From Novosphingobium sp. SCN 66-18 (GTDB lineage: Bacteria; Pseudomonadota; Alphaproteobacteria; Sphingomonadales; Sphingomonadaceae): a stretch of 64,000 nt of DNA. The stretch covers positions 116,037 to 180,036 of the forward strand of contig MEGD01000005.1 of NCBI GenBank assembly GCA_001725355.1. Direction: 5' to 3'. Every line of letters begins with the position of its first letter. Position 1 is the first letter of the stretch. The position numbers and the translations under genes were made by a program. Shown here in pieces: positions 29,828 to 41,581 of this stretch. The notes under the pieces were generated by a model. It saw only the letters and a program-made list of their open reading frames with translations, had not been told where the DNA came from and ran no database searches.

Positions 29828-30475
29828 TCATGGCTTTGCGCCACCCCGGATGATGCTCAGCCACGGGTTGAGATCGGCCTCGCCCACCTTGACCAGCGTG
29901 TTGCGGTCGCGGTGCGCGAACGGCTCCTTGCCGCGTACCACCAGCGTCGTGTCGCTGACGTAGCTCCATGATCCGTCGGCGTTGAAGGTCACGTCGATCT
30001 GGTAACGATCGGTGCGGAACGCCTCTTCCAGAAAGGTGGTCGAACAGATGCCGTAGTCGGTCCTGCCCCGTTCGGCGGACAGCGAAAGGCGCGTATCGTC
30101 CTTTCCGGCATGGCCCGAAGCCATCGCGATCTGACCGCGCGGGATGGCCAGCGTCTGCATGATAAGGCCGGTCGCCGGCTCCCACAGCCAGAACCCCACC
30201 TGATCGTGGAAGGTGATGTCCTCCTCCACGGTGTTGATGTGCTGGTGGTAGCGCAGCCCGTAAAGAAGTTGCGGGCCATTGGCCTGCGGATCGATCGGCT
30301 GCATCTCGATCCGCTCGTAATAGGCGCGCCTTTCCGGACCGTCAGCCTTCGGCGCGATGTCGATGCCACCGCGCCCTTCCCAGATGCCAGCCAGATGGCG
30401 CAAAGGCCCCAGATTGGCCAGCGCGTCGGGATCGACGTTCTCGGGCTCGGTAAAGATGTCATCGGGAATGGCCAT
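29828..30475 (-). CDS. nitrobindin-like / FABP-like haem-binding domain protein
   Basis: A 215-residue beta-barrel protein. LGPLRHLAGIWEGRGG opens the THAP4/nitrobindin-type domain; HINTVEEDITFHDQVGFWL, LIMQTLAIPRGQIAMASG and the end strand RYQIDVTFNADGSWSYVS follow the family. Members bind ferric haem or small ligands in a fatty-acid-binding-protein-like barrel. It is the first gene of a probable operon with the alcohol dehydrogenase (41-bp gap) and is divergent from a TonB receptor. Confidence 0.8.
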   Translation of the reverse strand: MAIPDDIFTEPENVDPDALANLGPLRHLAGIWEGRGGIDIAPKADGPERRAYYERIEMQPIDPQANGPQLLYGLRYHQHINTVEEDITFHDQVGFWLWEPATGLIMQTLAIPRGQIAMASGHAGKDDTRLSLSAERGRTDYGICSTTFLEEAFRTDRYQIDVTFNADGSWSYVSDTTLVVRGKEPFAHRDRNTLVKVGEADLNPWLSIIRGGAKP

Positions 30476-30646
30476 GCGTCTCCTCTAGCGATCACGGTCC
30501 GCGCGTTGCTGCGCGGTGCTGCTTTCACCCTAGCGCCGAACCGCCCCGCGAACAGCGCGAAATTGCGCGATCGTGGCGAGAGGTGGAAGAAACGCATAAG
30601 GGTTGTAACACCAGATAGTATGAAGTATTTTTGAATTCTGCATACA

Positions 30647-32752
30647 ATGGGGCGGGATGGCCGGACAGTGGGCAAAGCAACGCGAGCCGGGCAAAACGGC
30701 GCGCCCGAAACGGTCATGGCCGCCATCGCGGCGCTTTTGTGCCTCACCTTCCCGCAGATCGCGCTTGCCGCCGAGGATACCCCGCCGCCGCCCGGCGACG
30801 ACATCGTTGTCTATGGTCGTGCCCTGCCCCAGATCGGCACCGCGATCTCCGGATCGCAGGGCGTGGTCGGCTATCGGGATTTCGAGAACAAGCCGCTGAG
30901 CCGCGTGGGCGAACTGGTCGAGAACGTGCCCGGCGTGATCGCCACGCAGCATTCGGGCACGGGCAAGGCCAACCAGTATTTCCTGCGCGGCTTCAACCTG
31001 GATCATGGCACCGATTTCGCCGGCTTCGTCGATGGCGTGCCGGTCAACATGCGCACGCACGGCCATGGGCAGGGCTATCTCGACCTCAACTTCCTGATCC
31101 CCGAACTGGTCGAGCGGATCGACTACCGCAAAGGCCCCTATTTCGCCGACGTGGGCGATTTCTCGGCCGCCGGCACGGTGCAGTTCACCACCGCCAGCCG
31201 CCTCGCCCGCCCCATCGTCGAAGCGACCGTGGGCATGTACGGCTATTACCGCGCGCTCGCCGCCGGCAGCGCGGGCGTGGGCGATGGCGATCTGCTGGTG
31301 GCGATCGACGGCACCCGCTCCAACGGTCCTTGGGATCTCGACGAGGATCTCAAGAAGGTGAACGGACTGTTCAAGCTGTCGCAGGGCACGAAGGACCATG
31401 GCTGGAGCCTGGGCTTCACCGGCTATCACGCCACCTGGAACGCCACCGACCAGGTGCCCGAACGCGCCATCGCCAGCGGCCTCATCAGCCGCTGGGGCAC
31501 TATCGATCCGGCGTTGGGCGGGCGCACCACGCGGCTGGGGCTGACCGCCAACGCCACGCTGGGCGGCACCAGGCTCAACGCCTATGCACTCTATTACGAT
31601 TTCCGCCTGACCTCGAACTTCACCTATTTCCTGAACGATCCGGTCAACGGCGACGAATTCCAGCAGGCGGACCGGCGCGGCGTGTTCGGCGGGTCTGTAC
31701 GGCACGATTTCGCGCCCGTCCCGCTCGGCGGCGTGCCCGTCATGTTCGCGGTGGGCGGCGATGCCCGCTGGGACCATATCGGCACGATTGGCCTCTACAG
31801 CTCTATCGCCGGTGCGCGCAGCGACACGGTGCGGCAGGACAAGGTCGATGAATATTCCGGCGCGCTCTTCGCCGAAGGGACCGCCGCGCTGACCGGCCGG
31901 CTGCGCCTGACGCTGGGTCTGCGTGGCGACATCTATGGCTACGATGTCGAGGCCCGCACGCTCCCGGTCAATTCGGGCAAGGGATCGGACGCGCTGCTCA
32001 GCCCCAAGGTCGCGCTGGCCTGGCGTGCGGCGGACCATCTCGAATTCTATGCCAATTATGGCGAGAGCTTCCATTCCAACGACGTGCGCGGAGCGTCGAT
32101 CCGCGTCGATCCGGCAACCGGCGATCCGGCCGAGCGCGTGCAAGTGCTGGTCAAGGCGCGCGGCGCGGAACTGGGCGCGCGCGTGGAAACCCCGCGCTTC
32201 ACCGCGTCGCTGGTCGGGTTCTGGCTGAACCTCGGCTCCGAACTGGTGTTCGTGGGCGATGGCGGCACGACCGAGCCGAACGACGCCACCCGCCGCTATG
32301 GGGTGGAAGGCAGCCTGTTCTGGCGGCCGACCGGCTGGCTGACGCTCGACGCCTCGGCCGCCGCCACGCACGCCCGGTTCCATGGCGTCGCGCCCGGCGC
32401 CACGTTCATTCCCAACGCGGTCAGCAACGTGATTTCGGCCGGCGCGGCGGTGGATTTCGGCAAGGGATTGAGCGCGTCGCTGCGGTTGCGCCATTTCGGC
32501 GCGGCGCCGCTGATCGAGGACGACAGCGTGCGCTCCGATCCGACCACGCTGGTGAACCTCGGCGCCTATTACACGCGCGGCCGGATCAAGCTGGGGCTGG
32601 ATGTGCTCAACCTGTCCGACGCGAAGGACGCCGACATCACCTATTTCTACGCCTCGCGGCTGCAAGGCGAACCGGCGGACGGCGTCGAAGACCGGCACAT
32701 CCACCCCGTCGAGCCGCGCCAGGTGCGCGCCTCGATCGGCTACGCCTTCTGA
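30647..32752 (+). CDS. TonB-dependent outer-membrane receptor
   Basis: A 701-residue receptor. The N-terminus has a basic n-region and a hydrophobic segment (MAAIAALLCLTFPQIALAA), followed by a TonB-box-like DDIVVYGRA. The plug contains LVENVPGVIATQHSG and the signature LRGFNLDHGTDFAGFVDGV. The barrel ends in the aromatic terminus ASIGYAF. The start could also be GTG 30668 or ATG 30716; none has a strong ribosome site. Substrate unknown: no haem or iron box was seen in the promoter. Confidence 0.9.
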   Translation: MGRDGRTVGKATRAGQNGAPETVMAAIAALLCLTFPQIALAAEDTPPPPGDDIVVYGRALPQIGTAISGSQGVVGYRDFENKPLSRVGELVENVPGVIATQHSGTGKANQYFLRGFNLDHGTDFAGFVDGVPVNMRTHGHGQGYLDLNFLIPELVERIDYRKGPYFADVGDFSAAGTVQFTTASRLARPIVEATVGMYGYYRALAAGSAGVGDGDLLVAIDGTRSNGPWDLDEDLKKVNGLFKLSQGTKDHGWSLGFTGYHATWNATDQVPERAIASGLISRWGTIDPALGGRTTRLGLTANATLGGTRLNAYALYYDFRLTSNFTYFLNDPVNGDEFQQADRRGVFGGSVRHDFAPVPLGGVPVMFAVGGDARWDHIGTIGLYSSIAGARSDTVRQDKVDEYSGALFAEGTAALTGRLRLTLGLRGDIYGYDVEARTLPVNSGKGSDALLSPKVALAWRAADHLEFYANYGESFHSNDVRGASIRVDPATGDPAERVQVLVKARGAELGARVETPRFTASLVGFWLNLGSELVFVGDGGTTEPNDATRRYGVEGSLFWRPTGWLTLDASAAATHARFHGVAPGATFIPNAVSNVISAGAAVDFGKGLSASLRLRHFGAAPLIEDDSVRSDPTTLVNLGAYYTRGRIKLGLDVLNLSDAKDADITYFYASRLQGEPADGVEDRHIHPVEPRQVRASIGYAF

Positions 32753-32780
32753 CGGAACGGCCGTCGGGTCCGCTGGACTG

Positions 32781-34598
<1,818 letters not shown>

Positions 34599-34642
34599 GC
34601 GCCGCCGTTAGCAGCGGCGGGCGCACAAGTCAGCCACCTTCG

Positions 34643-37216
34643 TCATCCCACCTTGCGCAGTCCCGCCGGCTCGGTCTGCACGGCCGGTACCGCCTTCACC
34701 GCCACCGCCGCGATCCGCCCGTTCTCGTCAAGGTGCAGCGGCTCGGCGAACTCCACGCCCATGCGCTCGCCCTCGCTCCACTTGCAGATCGCGGTGACGG
34801 CGTAGGTTTCCGACAGATAGAACCGAAAACTCGTCTCAGGCGGCACGTTCCACAACCCTTCGATCAGCGCGCCCGATTGCGAGATGTTGCGGACCGTGCC
34901 GTTGTAGCGGTGGCCGCCATGTTCCAGCACCACCTTGCGCAGCATGGCCTGGCGCGGCGCGCGGGCGGAACGGGGGCCGTGCGCCACCGCGATCAGGCCG
35001 GTGGACAGCCGCGCCGCGGCGTCCAGCGCGGACAGCGGGCGTTCGTAGATATAACCCTGCACGTGGCTGCACCCGAGTTCGCGCACCAGATCCAGTTCGT
35101 CGAACGTCTCGACGCCTTCCGCCGTGGTTTCCATCCCCAGCGCTTCGGCCAGGCTGACGATCGAGGCGATGATGGCGCCGTTGATGCTGCCCGGCTGGGT
35201 TGCGCCGCGCACGAAGCTCTGGTCGATCTTGATCTTGTCGAACGGCGCCTTCTTGAGATAGCCGAGCGAGGAATAGCCGGTGCCGAAATCGTCCAGCGCC
35301 ATGCGCACGCCGATCGCCTTCAGCGCACGGAACATCTGCTCGGTGCCCTCGTCATCGTTGATGAACACGCTTTCGGTGATTTCCAGTTCCAGCCGCTGCG
35401 GATCGACCTGCGCATGGGCCAGTGCCTGCGTGACGATAGACGGCAGCGCCGGATTGGCGAACTGCAACGCCGAAACGTTGACTGCCACGCGCACGTTCGC
35501 GGGCCAGCGCGCCAGATCCTTGCACGCGGTGCGCAGCGCCCATTCGCCGATTGCGGCGATCATCCCGGTATCCTCGGCGATCGGGATGAACTTGGCCGGC
35601 GAAACGAATCCGTGCTGCGGATGGTTCCAGCGCAGCAGCGCCTCGAACCCGGTGATCTTCTCGGTCGCCGTCTGCACGACCGGCTGGTAATAGAGTTCGA
35701 GCCCGCCGTTCGCCACGGCGTCGCGCAGATCGTTCTCCATCTTGCGACGCTCTTCGGCGTCGCTGTGCAGGTCGGCCGCGTAGAAATGATAGCGGCCGCG
35801 CCCTCCGTCCTTCGCCGCATAAAGCGCAAGGTCGGCGTTGCGGATCAGCGCCTCGCTGGTCACGCCATCGCCGGGCGCCAGCGCGATGCCGATCGACGCG
35901 CCGATGGTGACCCGGCTGCCTTCCAGCGAATAGGGCTGCGAAAGCGCCTCGATCACCCGCGCAGCGAGATGCCCCAATTCGTCACGATCGATCTTGCCGG
36001 GGAAGATGACCTGGAACTCGTCGCCGCCGAGGCGGCCAACGCGCCCCATCGCCCCCACGGTGCTCTCCAGCCGCTGCGCCACCTGCTTGAGCAGCGCATC
36101 GCCGGCGGGGTGCCCCATGGTATCGTTGACCTGCTTGAAGCGGTCGAGATCCAGCAGGAACACGCTGCACTCCCGCTGCTGCTCCTGCGGCGCGTTGAGA
36201 ATCTTCTCCAGCGTCTGCGAGATGCGGAAGCGGTTGGACAGGCCCGTAAGCGAATCGAAATGCGCCAGGCGCGAGGCATGTTCCTGCGACCGGCGCTTCT
36301 CGGTCAGATCCGCGCCCGAACCGCGAAAACCCTGGAAGTTGTTGAAGGTGTCATAGGTCGGCCGGCCGGTGATCGACCACCAGCGCTCTTCGTCGCGGCA
36401 CACCGCGCGCACCGCCAGTTCGCTGAAGCTGGAACGCGCCGAAAGGTGGAAGGTAAGCGTGCGCTCGCCGTCGCCGGACTGTTCGGACAAGTCGAACAGG
36501 TCGGTGAAAGGCTTGCCGACAAGGTCTTCCGCCTTGCGGCCGACGGTTTCGGCCACGGTCGCCGACAGATAGGTCAGCTGCCCACGCCGGTCGGTTTCCC
36601 AGAACCAGCCCTGCCCGGTCTCTTCGTATTCGGCGAGAAGTTCCTGCGCGCGGGCCTGCACGCGCTGCGCCTCTTCGGCCTGCTCCTGCGCGAGCCGCTC
36701 GATCTGGCGCTGGCGCAGGAAGGCGATGACCGTGATGACCGTGCCGATCGCCAGCGTGGTGAAGCCGCCGATGCGGCTGGCCACGCAGGTCACGCCAGAC
36801 CACATCGCGATCTGCGCGACGAGCACGCCGGCAAGCCGTCCGGATTCGGTCACGCTCGCCAGCAACGAGATCGTCACCAGGACCGCCAGACATTGCAGCC
36901 AAGGCATCAGGCCGGCCATGGCCAGCAGGCCGATGGCGGAGCCGTAGAGCATCATCGGCAGGCCAATCACCAGGCCCATAAGGCTCATCCGCTGCCCGGT
37001 GGAGAGCCGCTTGGTCTGTTCCAGCCGCACCGCGAACACCGAGGAGAACGCCACCACGATGGCGATGCCCGCCAGAACTGTCGGCACCAGCGGCGGCACC
37101 ACCATGTTCAGCCCCGTGAGCGCCACCACGCCGCCGAGCATGGCGATGCCCATCTGCGGCCATTCCTTGGCGATCAGGTTGTTTTCGCGCCCTACCCCGA
37201 ACAGGAAGTTCGACAT
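34643..37216 (-). CDS. membrane PAS-GGDEF-EAL-PilZ cyclic-di-GMP protein
   Basis: An 857-residue protein. Residues 1-190 contain several transmembrane helices (MGIAMLGGVVALTGLNMVV; FTTLAIGTVITVIAFL). A PAS-like domain follows (GQGWFWETDRRGQLTYLS), then GGDEF with an intact RLGGDEFQVIF site, then EAL with FEALLRWNHP, DDFGTGYSSLGYLKK and TTAEGVETFDEL. A C-terminal PilZ-like domain has TVRNISQSGALIEGL. Both catalytic motifs look intact, so the protein may make and break c-di-GMP. The start at 37216 is chosen over an in-frame Met 44 codons upstream because homologous membrane sensors start next to the first helices. Confidence 0.9.
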   Translation of the reverse strand: MSNFLFGVGRENNLIAKEWPQMGIAMLGGVVALTGLNMVVPPLVPTVLAGIAIVVAFSSVFAVRLEQTKRLSTGQRMSLMGLVIGLPMMLYGSAIGLLAMAGLMPWLQCLAVLVTISLLASVTESGRLAGVLVAQIAMWSGVTCVASRIGGFTTLAIGTVITVIAFLRQRQIERLAQEQAEEAQRVQARAQELLAEYEETGQGWFWETDRRGQLTYLSATVAETVGRKAEDLVGKPFTDLFDLSEQSGDGERTLTFHLSARSSFSELAVRAVCRDEERWWSITGRPTYDTFNNFQGFRGSGADLTEKRRSQEHASRLAHFDSLTGLSNRFRISQTLEKILNAPQEQQRECSVFLLDLDRFKQVNDTMGHPAGDALLKQVAQRLESTVGAMGRVGRLGGDEFQVIFPGKIDRDELGHLAARVIEALSQPYSLEGSRVTIGASIGIALAPGDGVTSEALIRNADLALYAAKDGGRGRYHFYAADLHSDAEERRKMENDLRDAVANGGLELYYQPVVQTATEKITGFEALLRWNHPQHGFVSPAKFIPIAEDTGMIAAIGEWALRTACKDLARWPANVRVAVNVSALQFANPALPSIVTQALAHAQVDPQRLELEITESVFINDDEGTEQMFRALKAIGVRMALDDFGTGYSSLGYLKKAPFDKIKIDQSFVRGATQPGSINGAIIASIVSLAEALGMETTAEGVETFDELDLVRELGCSHVQGYIYERPLSALDAAARLSTGLIAVAHGPRSARAPRQAMLRKVVLEHGGHRYNGTVRNISQSGALIEGLWNVPPETSFRFYLSETYAVTAICKWSEGERMGVEFAEPLHLDENGRIAAVAVKAVPAVQTEPAGLRKVG

Positions 37217-37438
37217 CGCCGTGCCATCCTGAACCGGGCTGGCACGATCCCGGCGGCGGTGCGTGCGCGCAAAATCGCGCACACCGGCTGGAATCGCCCC
37301 ATCATCCTGGGACACTGTCTGCAAGCGGGAACCATTACGATCGGGCATGGGCTCCGCTTGCCCGATTTGCTTTGAGAAACGGTTAAGCGTCGCGCCTCGG
37401 AAACGGCTTCGGTCCGCCCTTTCTCGTGCGGTCCCGGC

Positions 37439-38293
37439 ATGCTAACCCGGCGCGGATTTGCGGAGGCATCGTTTCGGTTCGTGTCGGCTACAGCGGAATT
37501 TTCAATGATCGGCGTTGCCGGACGGCGGCTTCGCATGGGGCAATGGCATCGCGAAGCCACAGGGCGGCGGCCGCTGGTCTTGCTGAACGGCATCGGCATG
37601 AACATCGAACTGCTGGAGCCGGTGGCGCGGGAACTGGACGACCGCCGGATCATCAGCATCGACATGCCGGGCATCGGCAAGTCGCCCGACCCGGTATTCC
37701 CCTATACCATCCCATGCATGGCGCTGACCCTGGCGACGCTGCTCGATCGGCTGCGGATCGACCGTGCCGACATTGCCGGCATCAGCTGGGGCGGCGCGGT
37801 GGCGCAGCAGTTCGCGTTCCAGCACCGCGCCAAGACCGGTGGCCTGATCCTGGCCGCCACCGCATCGGGCGGGGCCACGATGGTGCCGGCCAACGCTTCG
37901 ATATTCAGCCACCTCGTCGATCCGATGGAATATACGGTGGAACGGGCGCTTCGCCGCAACCTGGCCTCGCTCTACAACGGTGGCGGGCTCGGCAGCGTGT
38001 CCCTGAACGCCGCCAAGGCGCCATCCCCCCTGGGCTGGGCCTGCCAGATGACCGCGTTCGGCGCGTGGAGCAGCGTTCCCTTCCTGCCGCTGATCTCCCC
38101 GCCCACGCTGATCATGGCGGACGAGGACGACCAGTTGATCCCGCCCGCCAACTCGCACTTCCTGCATAACGCTATTCCCGGCAGCCAACTCGAAATGTTC
38201 CGCGGCGGCGGGCACCTGTTCATGCTGTCCGATCCGGTCGCCTTCGGCAATCGCGTGCGCGCGTTTCTGGATGCCGCCGCCCGCAAGGGCTGA
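37439..38293 (+). CDS. alpha/beta hydrolase, PHA-depolymerase-like
   Basis: A 284-residue hydrolase. The nucleophile elbow GISWGGAVAQQFAFQH is close to that of intracellular medium-chain-length PHA depolymerases (PhaZ). Oxyanion-side motif LVLLNGIGMN, catalytic Asp in MADEDDQLIPP and His in FRGGGHLFML complete the triad. The exact start is uncertain (ATG 37439, or Met 37505 with GGAA upstream). It may release hydroxyalkanoates from storage granules. Confidence 0.8.
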   Translation: MLTRRGFAEASFRFVSATAEFSMIGVAGRRLRMGQWHREATGRRPLVLLNGIGMNIELLEPVARELDDRRIISIDMPGIGKSPDPVFPYTIPCMALTLATLLDRLRIDRADIAGISWGGAVAQQFAFQHRAKTGGLILAATASGGATMVPANASIFSHLVDPMEYTVERALRRNLASLYNGGGLGSVSLNAAKAPSPLGWACQMTAFGAWSSVPFLPLISPPTLIMADEDDQLIPPANSHFLHNAIPGSQLEMFRGGGHLFMLSDPVAFGNRVRAFLDAAARKG

Positions 38294-38365
38294 CCGCACA
38301 CGCCGCTTTCCTTTTCCCCGCCGCACGCTAGCATCCCGCAAAAGAGACCAAGCGCGGGAGAATGA

Positions 38366-39661
38366 ATGCGGCACATTGCCATTATCGGTTCCGGTCCCGC
38401 CGGATACTATACCGCCGAAGCCGCGCTCAAGCAGTGGGGCGAAGATGTTAAAGTCGACATATTCGACCGCCTGCCCGTTCCGTTCGGTCTGATCCGCACC
38501 GGCGTTGCGCCCGATCACCAGTCGATCAAAGGCGTGTCGCGCCGCTATGAACAGACCGCGCTGTCGGACAACGTGCGCTTCGTGGGCAACGTTACCATCG
38601 GCCAGGACGTGAGCATCGAGGAACTGGGCAGGTTCTACGACGCGGTGGTCCTCGCCACCGGCGCCCCGCGTGACCGGCCGCTCGACCTGCCGGGCGATCG
38701 GCTCGGCAATGTCTTCGGCAGCGCGGCTTTTGTCGGGTGGTACAACGGCCACCCCGAATTCACCTCGCTCGCGCCCGATCTTTCGGGCGAGACCGCGGTG
38801 GTGATCGGGATGGGCAACGTGGCGCTCGACGTGGCGCGCATCCTGTCCAAGACGCGCGACGAATTCGCCGGAAGCGACATCGTGGCGCACGCGCTCGACG
38901 CGCTCGATCTCTCGAAGCTGCGCCGGATCGTAATCCTCGGCCGGCGCGGCCCGCACCAGATCATGATGACGCCCAAGGAACTGGGCGAACTGGGCCATCT
39001 TTCGCGCGGCACGCCCGCGGTCGATCCGCAGGACCTGCCGGACGAGGCCGACGATGCCCTGCTGGAGCCGGGTATCCGCAAGTCCGTCAACCATCTGCGG
39101 GCGTTTGCCGGCAACGACGCCAAGGGCGCGGACATCGCCATCGAATTCGATTTCTTCGCCGCGCCTCGCGCTCTGCTTGGCAACGGCAAGGTGGAGGCGA
39201 TCGAGGTCGAGCGGACGCGCATCGAAGACGACCGCGCGGTCGGCACCGGCGCGTTTTACGAGCTGCCGGCCAGCCTCGTGGTCAGTTGCATCGGCTATCG
39301 CACGGTGCCCATCCCCGGCGTTCCCTTCGACGAACGGGCTGGCCGCTTCGCCAACGACGAGGGGCGCATCCTGCCCGGCCTCTATTGCGTCGGCTGGGCC
39401 AGGCGCGGGCCTTCCGGCACGATAGGTACCAACCGTCCGGACGGGTTCGCTATCATCGAACAGATCGCCGCAGACATAGGGGAAGGTGCAGGCAAGGCGG
39501 GGCGTGCCGGATTCGACGCGCTGGCTGAAACGCGCAAGCTCGATGTAGTGACCTTCCGCGACTGGAAGCGCATCGAGGAAGCCGAATCGGCGCGGGCGCG
39601 CAGCGGTGCCCCGCGCGAGAAGTTCGTGGATGTGGCGGACATGATCCGCGCGCGGGGCTGA
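38366..39661 (+). CDS. ferredoxin-NADP reductase (adrenodoxin-reductase/FprA type)
   Basis: A 431-residue FAD enzyme. MRHIAIIGSGPAGYYTAEA is the FAD motif and VPFGLIRTGVAPDHQSIKG is a signature of the adrenodoxin reductase family. NADPH binding is by VVIGMGNVALDVARIL, and the C-terminal GWARRGPSGTIGTNRPDG is also family-specific. It would pass electrons from NADPH to ferredoxins for P450s, Rieske oxygenases or cluster assembly. A GGAG site lies 6 nt before the ATG. Confidence 0.92.
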   Translation: MRHIAIIGSGPAGYYTAEAALKQWGEDVKVDIFDRLPVPFGLIRTGVAPDHQSIKGVSRRYEQTALSDNVRFVGNVTIGQDVSIEELGRFYDAVVLATGAPRDRPLDLPGDRLGNVFGSAAFVGWYNGHPEFTSLAPDLSGETAVVIGMGNVALDVARILSKTRDEFAGSDIVAHALDALDLSKLRRIVILGRRGPHQIMMTPKELGELGHLSRGTPAVDPQDLPDEADDALLEPGIRKSVNHLRAFAGNDAKGADIAIEFDFFAAPRALLGNGKVEAIEVERTRIEDDRAVGTGAFYELPASLVVSCIGYRTVPIPGVPFDERAGRFANDEGRILPGLYCVGWARRGPSGTIGTNRPDGFAIIEQIAADIGEGAGKAGRAGFDALAETRKLDVVTFRDWKRIEEAESARARSGAPREKFVDVADMIRARG

Positions 39662-39817
39662 CGCACCGCTCCGCGATGCGGCGAAGCCGCGCGTCCTTCC
39701 GATCAGTTGCTGCACGCAACGGATTGACCCCCGCGCGCAGACGTGCGTTAATCACACGGTTAAACGCGACGGCCCGCTCCTGACAACACGCGGCCGCGCG
39801 GGGAGAGGAGCAAGCGC

Positions 39818-41581
39818 ATGCCCCAATACGATCTCATCATTCGCAACGGCACGATCGTCGACGGCACCGGCCGTCCGCGCTTCAAGGGCGATGTCGCCGT
39901 GCGCGACGGGCTAATTGCCGCCGTCGGCACCGTGCATGGCGATGCCGCCGAGGAAATCGATGCCAGCGGCCGCGTGGTCGCGCCGGGCTGGGTCGACATC
40001 CACACGCATTATGACGGTCAGGCGACGTGGGACGCGGAAATGGCGCCCTCGTCCTGGCACGGCGTGACCACCGTGGTCATGGGCAACTGTGGCGTGGGCT
40101 TCGCGCCCGCCGCGCCCGACCGGCACGACTGGCTGATCGGCCTGATGGAAGGCGTGGAAGATATCCCCGGCACGGCGCTGGCCGAAGGCATGAAGTGGGA
40201 CTGGGAAACCTTCCCCGAATATCTCGACGCGCTGGAGCGCCTGCCGCGCAGCGTCGATGTCGCCACGCACGTTCCCCACGGCGCGGTGCGCGCCTATGTG
40301 CTGGGCGATCGTGAAAAGCCAGGCGCGGTGCCGACCGACGAGGACATGGACCGCATGGCCGCGATCGTGGAGGAAGGCGTGCGCGCCGGCGCGCTGGGCT
40401 TTTCCACCAGCCGCACCGTGATCCACAAGTCGGTCGATGGCGAACTCGTGCCCGGAACCACCGCCACCGCCGAGGAACTGATCCGCATCGGCCGCGCCAT
40501 GGGCCGCGTCGGCCATGGCGTGTTCGAGATCGCGTCCGACATGAAGCGCGAATGGGACGAATTCGGCTGGATGGGCGCGATCAGCCGCGAAACCGGGCTG
40601 CCGGTGACGTTCGCCGCGCTCCAGTCGATCGCCAAGGAGCTGCCGCTGTCCGAACAGATCGCGGAAATGGACCGGCAGAACGCGCAAGGGGCCAACATCG
40701 TCGCCCAGATCGCGCTGCGAGGGAACGGCATCGTCATGGCCTGGCGCGGCACGGTGCATCCGTTCCGCTTCCGCCCGAGCTACATCGCGATCGCCGACCT
40801 GCCGTGGGACGAGCAACTTGCCCACCTGAAGGACCCGGCGTTCCGGGAAACGCTGCTGTCGGAAGCCAATGTCTATCCGGACAGCGACATCGTCCACCTC
40901 TTCCGGATGATCGGGGAAGGCTGGTTCAACCAGTACCAGATGGATGACGATTTCGATTACGAGCCGCAAGCCGAAGCCAGCATCGCCGCACGCGCGGCCG
41001 CGCGGGGCGTAACGCCGGACGCCTATGCCTACGACCTGATGATGGAACAGGACGGCACCGGCTTCATCTACCTGCCGATTCTCAACTATGCCGATGGCAA
41101 CCTCGATTTCCTCGAAGCGCTGCAGGCCCGCGACGATTGCGTCAATTCGCTGTCGGACGGCGGCGCGCACTGCGGCACGATTTGCGATGCGGCCAGCCCC
41201 ACGTTCATGCTCCAGCACTGGGTGCGCGATCGCAAGCGCGCCAAGGACCGCCCGGAAGGCCGGCTCACGCTGGAACACGCGGTCAAGCGCCAGTGCCACG
41301 ATACCGCGCGGCTCTATGGCCTCGACGATCGCGGGGTACTCGCACCGGGCTACATGGCGGACATCAACGTGATCGACTTCGACAACCTGAAGCTGCTGCG
41401 TCCCTGGCTCGATTTCGACCTGCCGGCGGGCGGCAAGCGCCTGCTCCAGAAGGCCGAAGGCTATGACGCGACGATCAAGTCCGGCGTGGTGACCTTCCGC
41501 AAGGGCGCGTGGACCGGCGCGACGCCGGGCGGGCTGGTACGCGGACCGCAGCGCGTGGAAGCGCTGGAGGCCGCCGAATGA
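39818..41581 (+). CDS. D-aminoacylase-type amidohydrolase
   Basis: A 587-residue metal-dependent hydrolase. [13 protein letters not shown] supplies the first metal-binding HxH, and [17 protein letters not shown] contains the Cys typical of N-acyl-D-amino-acid deacylases. The distal [14 protein letters not shown] supplies the catalytic Asp. It may act on N-acyl-D-amino acids or a related amide. A GGGGAGAGGAG run precedes the ATG. The next gene starts inside its stop (ATGA). Confidence 0.88.
   Translation: MPQYDLIIRNGTIVDGTGRPRFKGDVAVRDGLIAAVGTVHGDAAEEIDASGRVVAPGWVDIHTHYDGQATWDAEMAPSSWHGVTTVVMGNCGVGFAPAAPDRHDWLIGLMEGVEDIPGTALAEGMKWDWETFPEYLDALERLPRSVDVATHVPHGAVRAYVLGDREKPGAVPTDEDMDRMAAIVEEGVRAGALGFSTSRTVIHKSVDGELVPGTTATAEELIRIGRAMGRVGHGVFEIASDMKREWDEFGWMGAISRETGLPVTFAALQSIAKELPLSEQIAEMDRQNAQGANIVAQIALRGNGIVMAWRGTVHPFRFRPSYIAIADLPWDEQLAHLKDPAFRETLLSEANVYPDSDIVHLFRMIGEGWFNQYQMDDDFDYEPQAEASIAARAAARGVTPDAYAYDLMMEQDGTGFIYLPILNYADGNLDFLEALQARDDCVNSLSDGGAHCGTICDAASPTFMLQHWVRDRKRAKDRPEGRLTLEHAVKRQCHDTARLYGLDDRGVLAPGYMADINVIDFDNLKLLRPWLDFDLPAGGKRLLQKAEGYDATIKSGVVTFRKGAWTGATPGGLVRGPQRVEALEAAE

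Noticed and set aside
36351-37163. 270-codon frame inside the GGDEF-EAL gene
   Set aside because: Arg/Gly/His-rich out-of-frame reading of the membrane domain with no start signal or domain.
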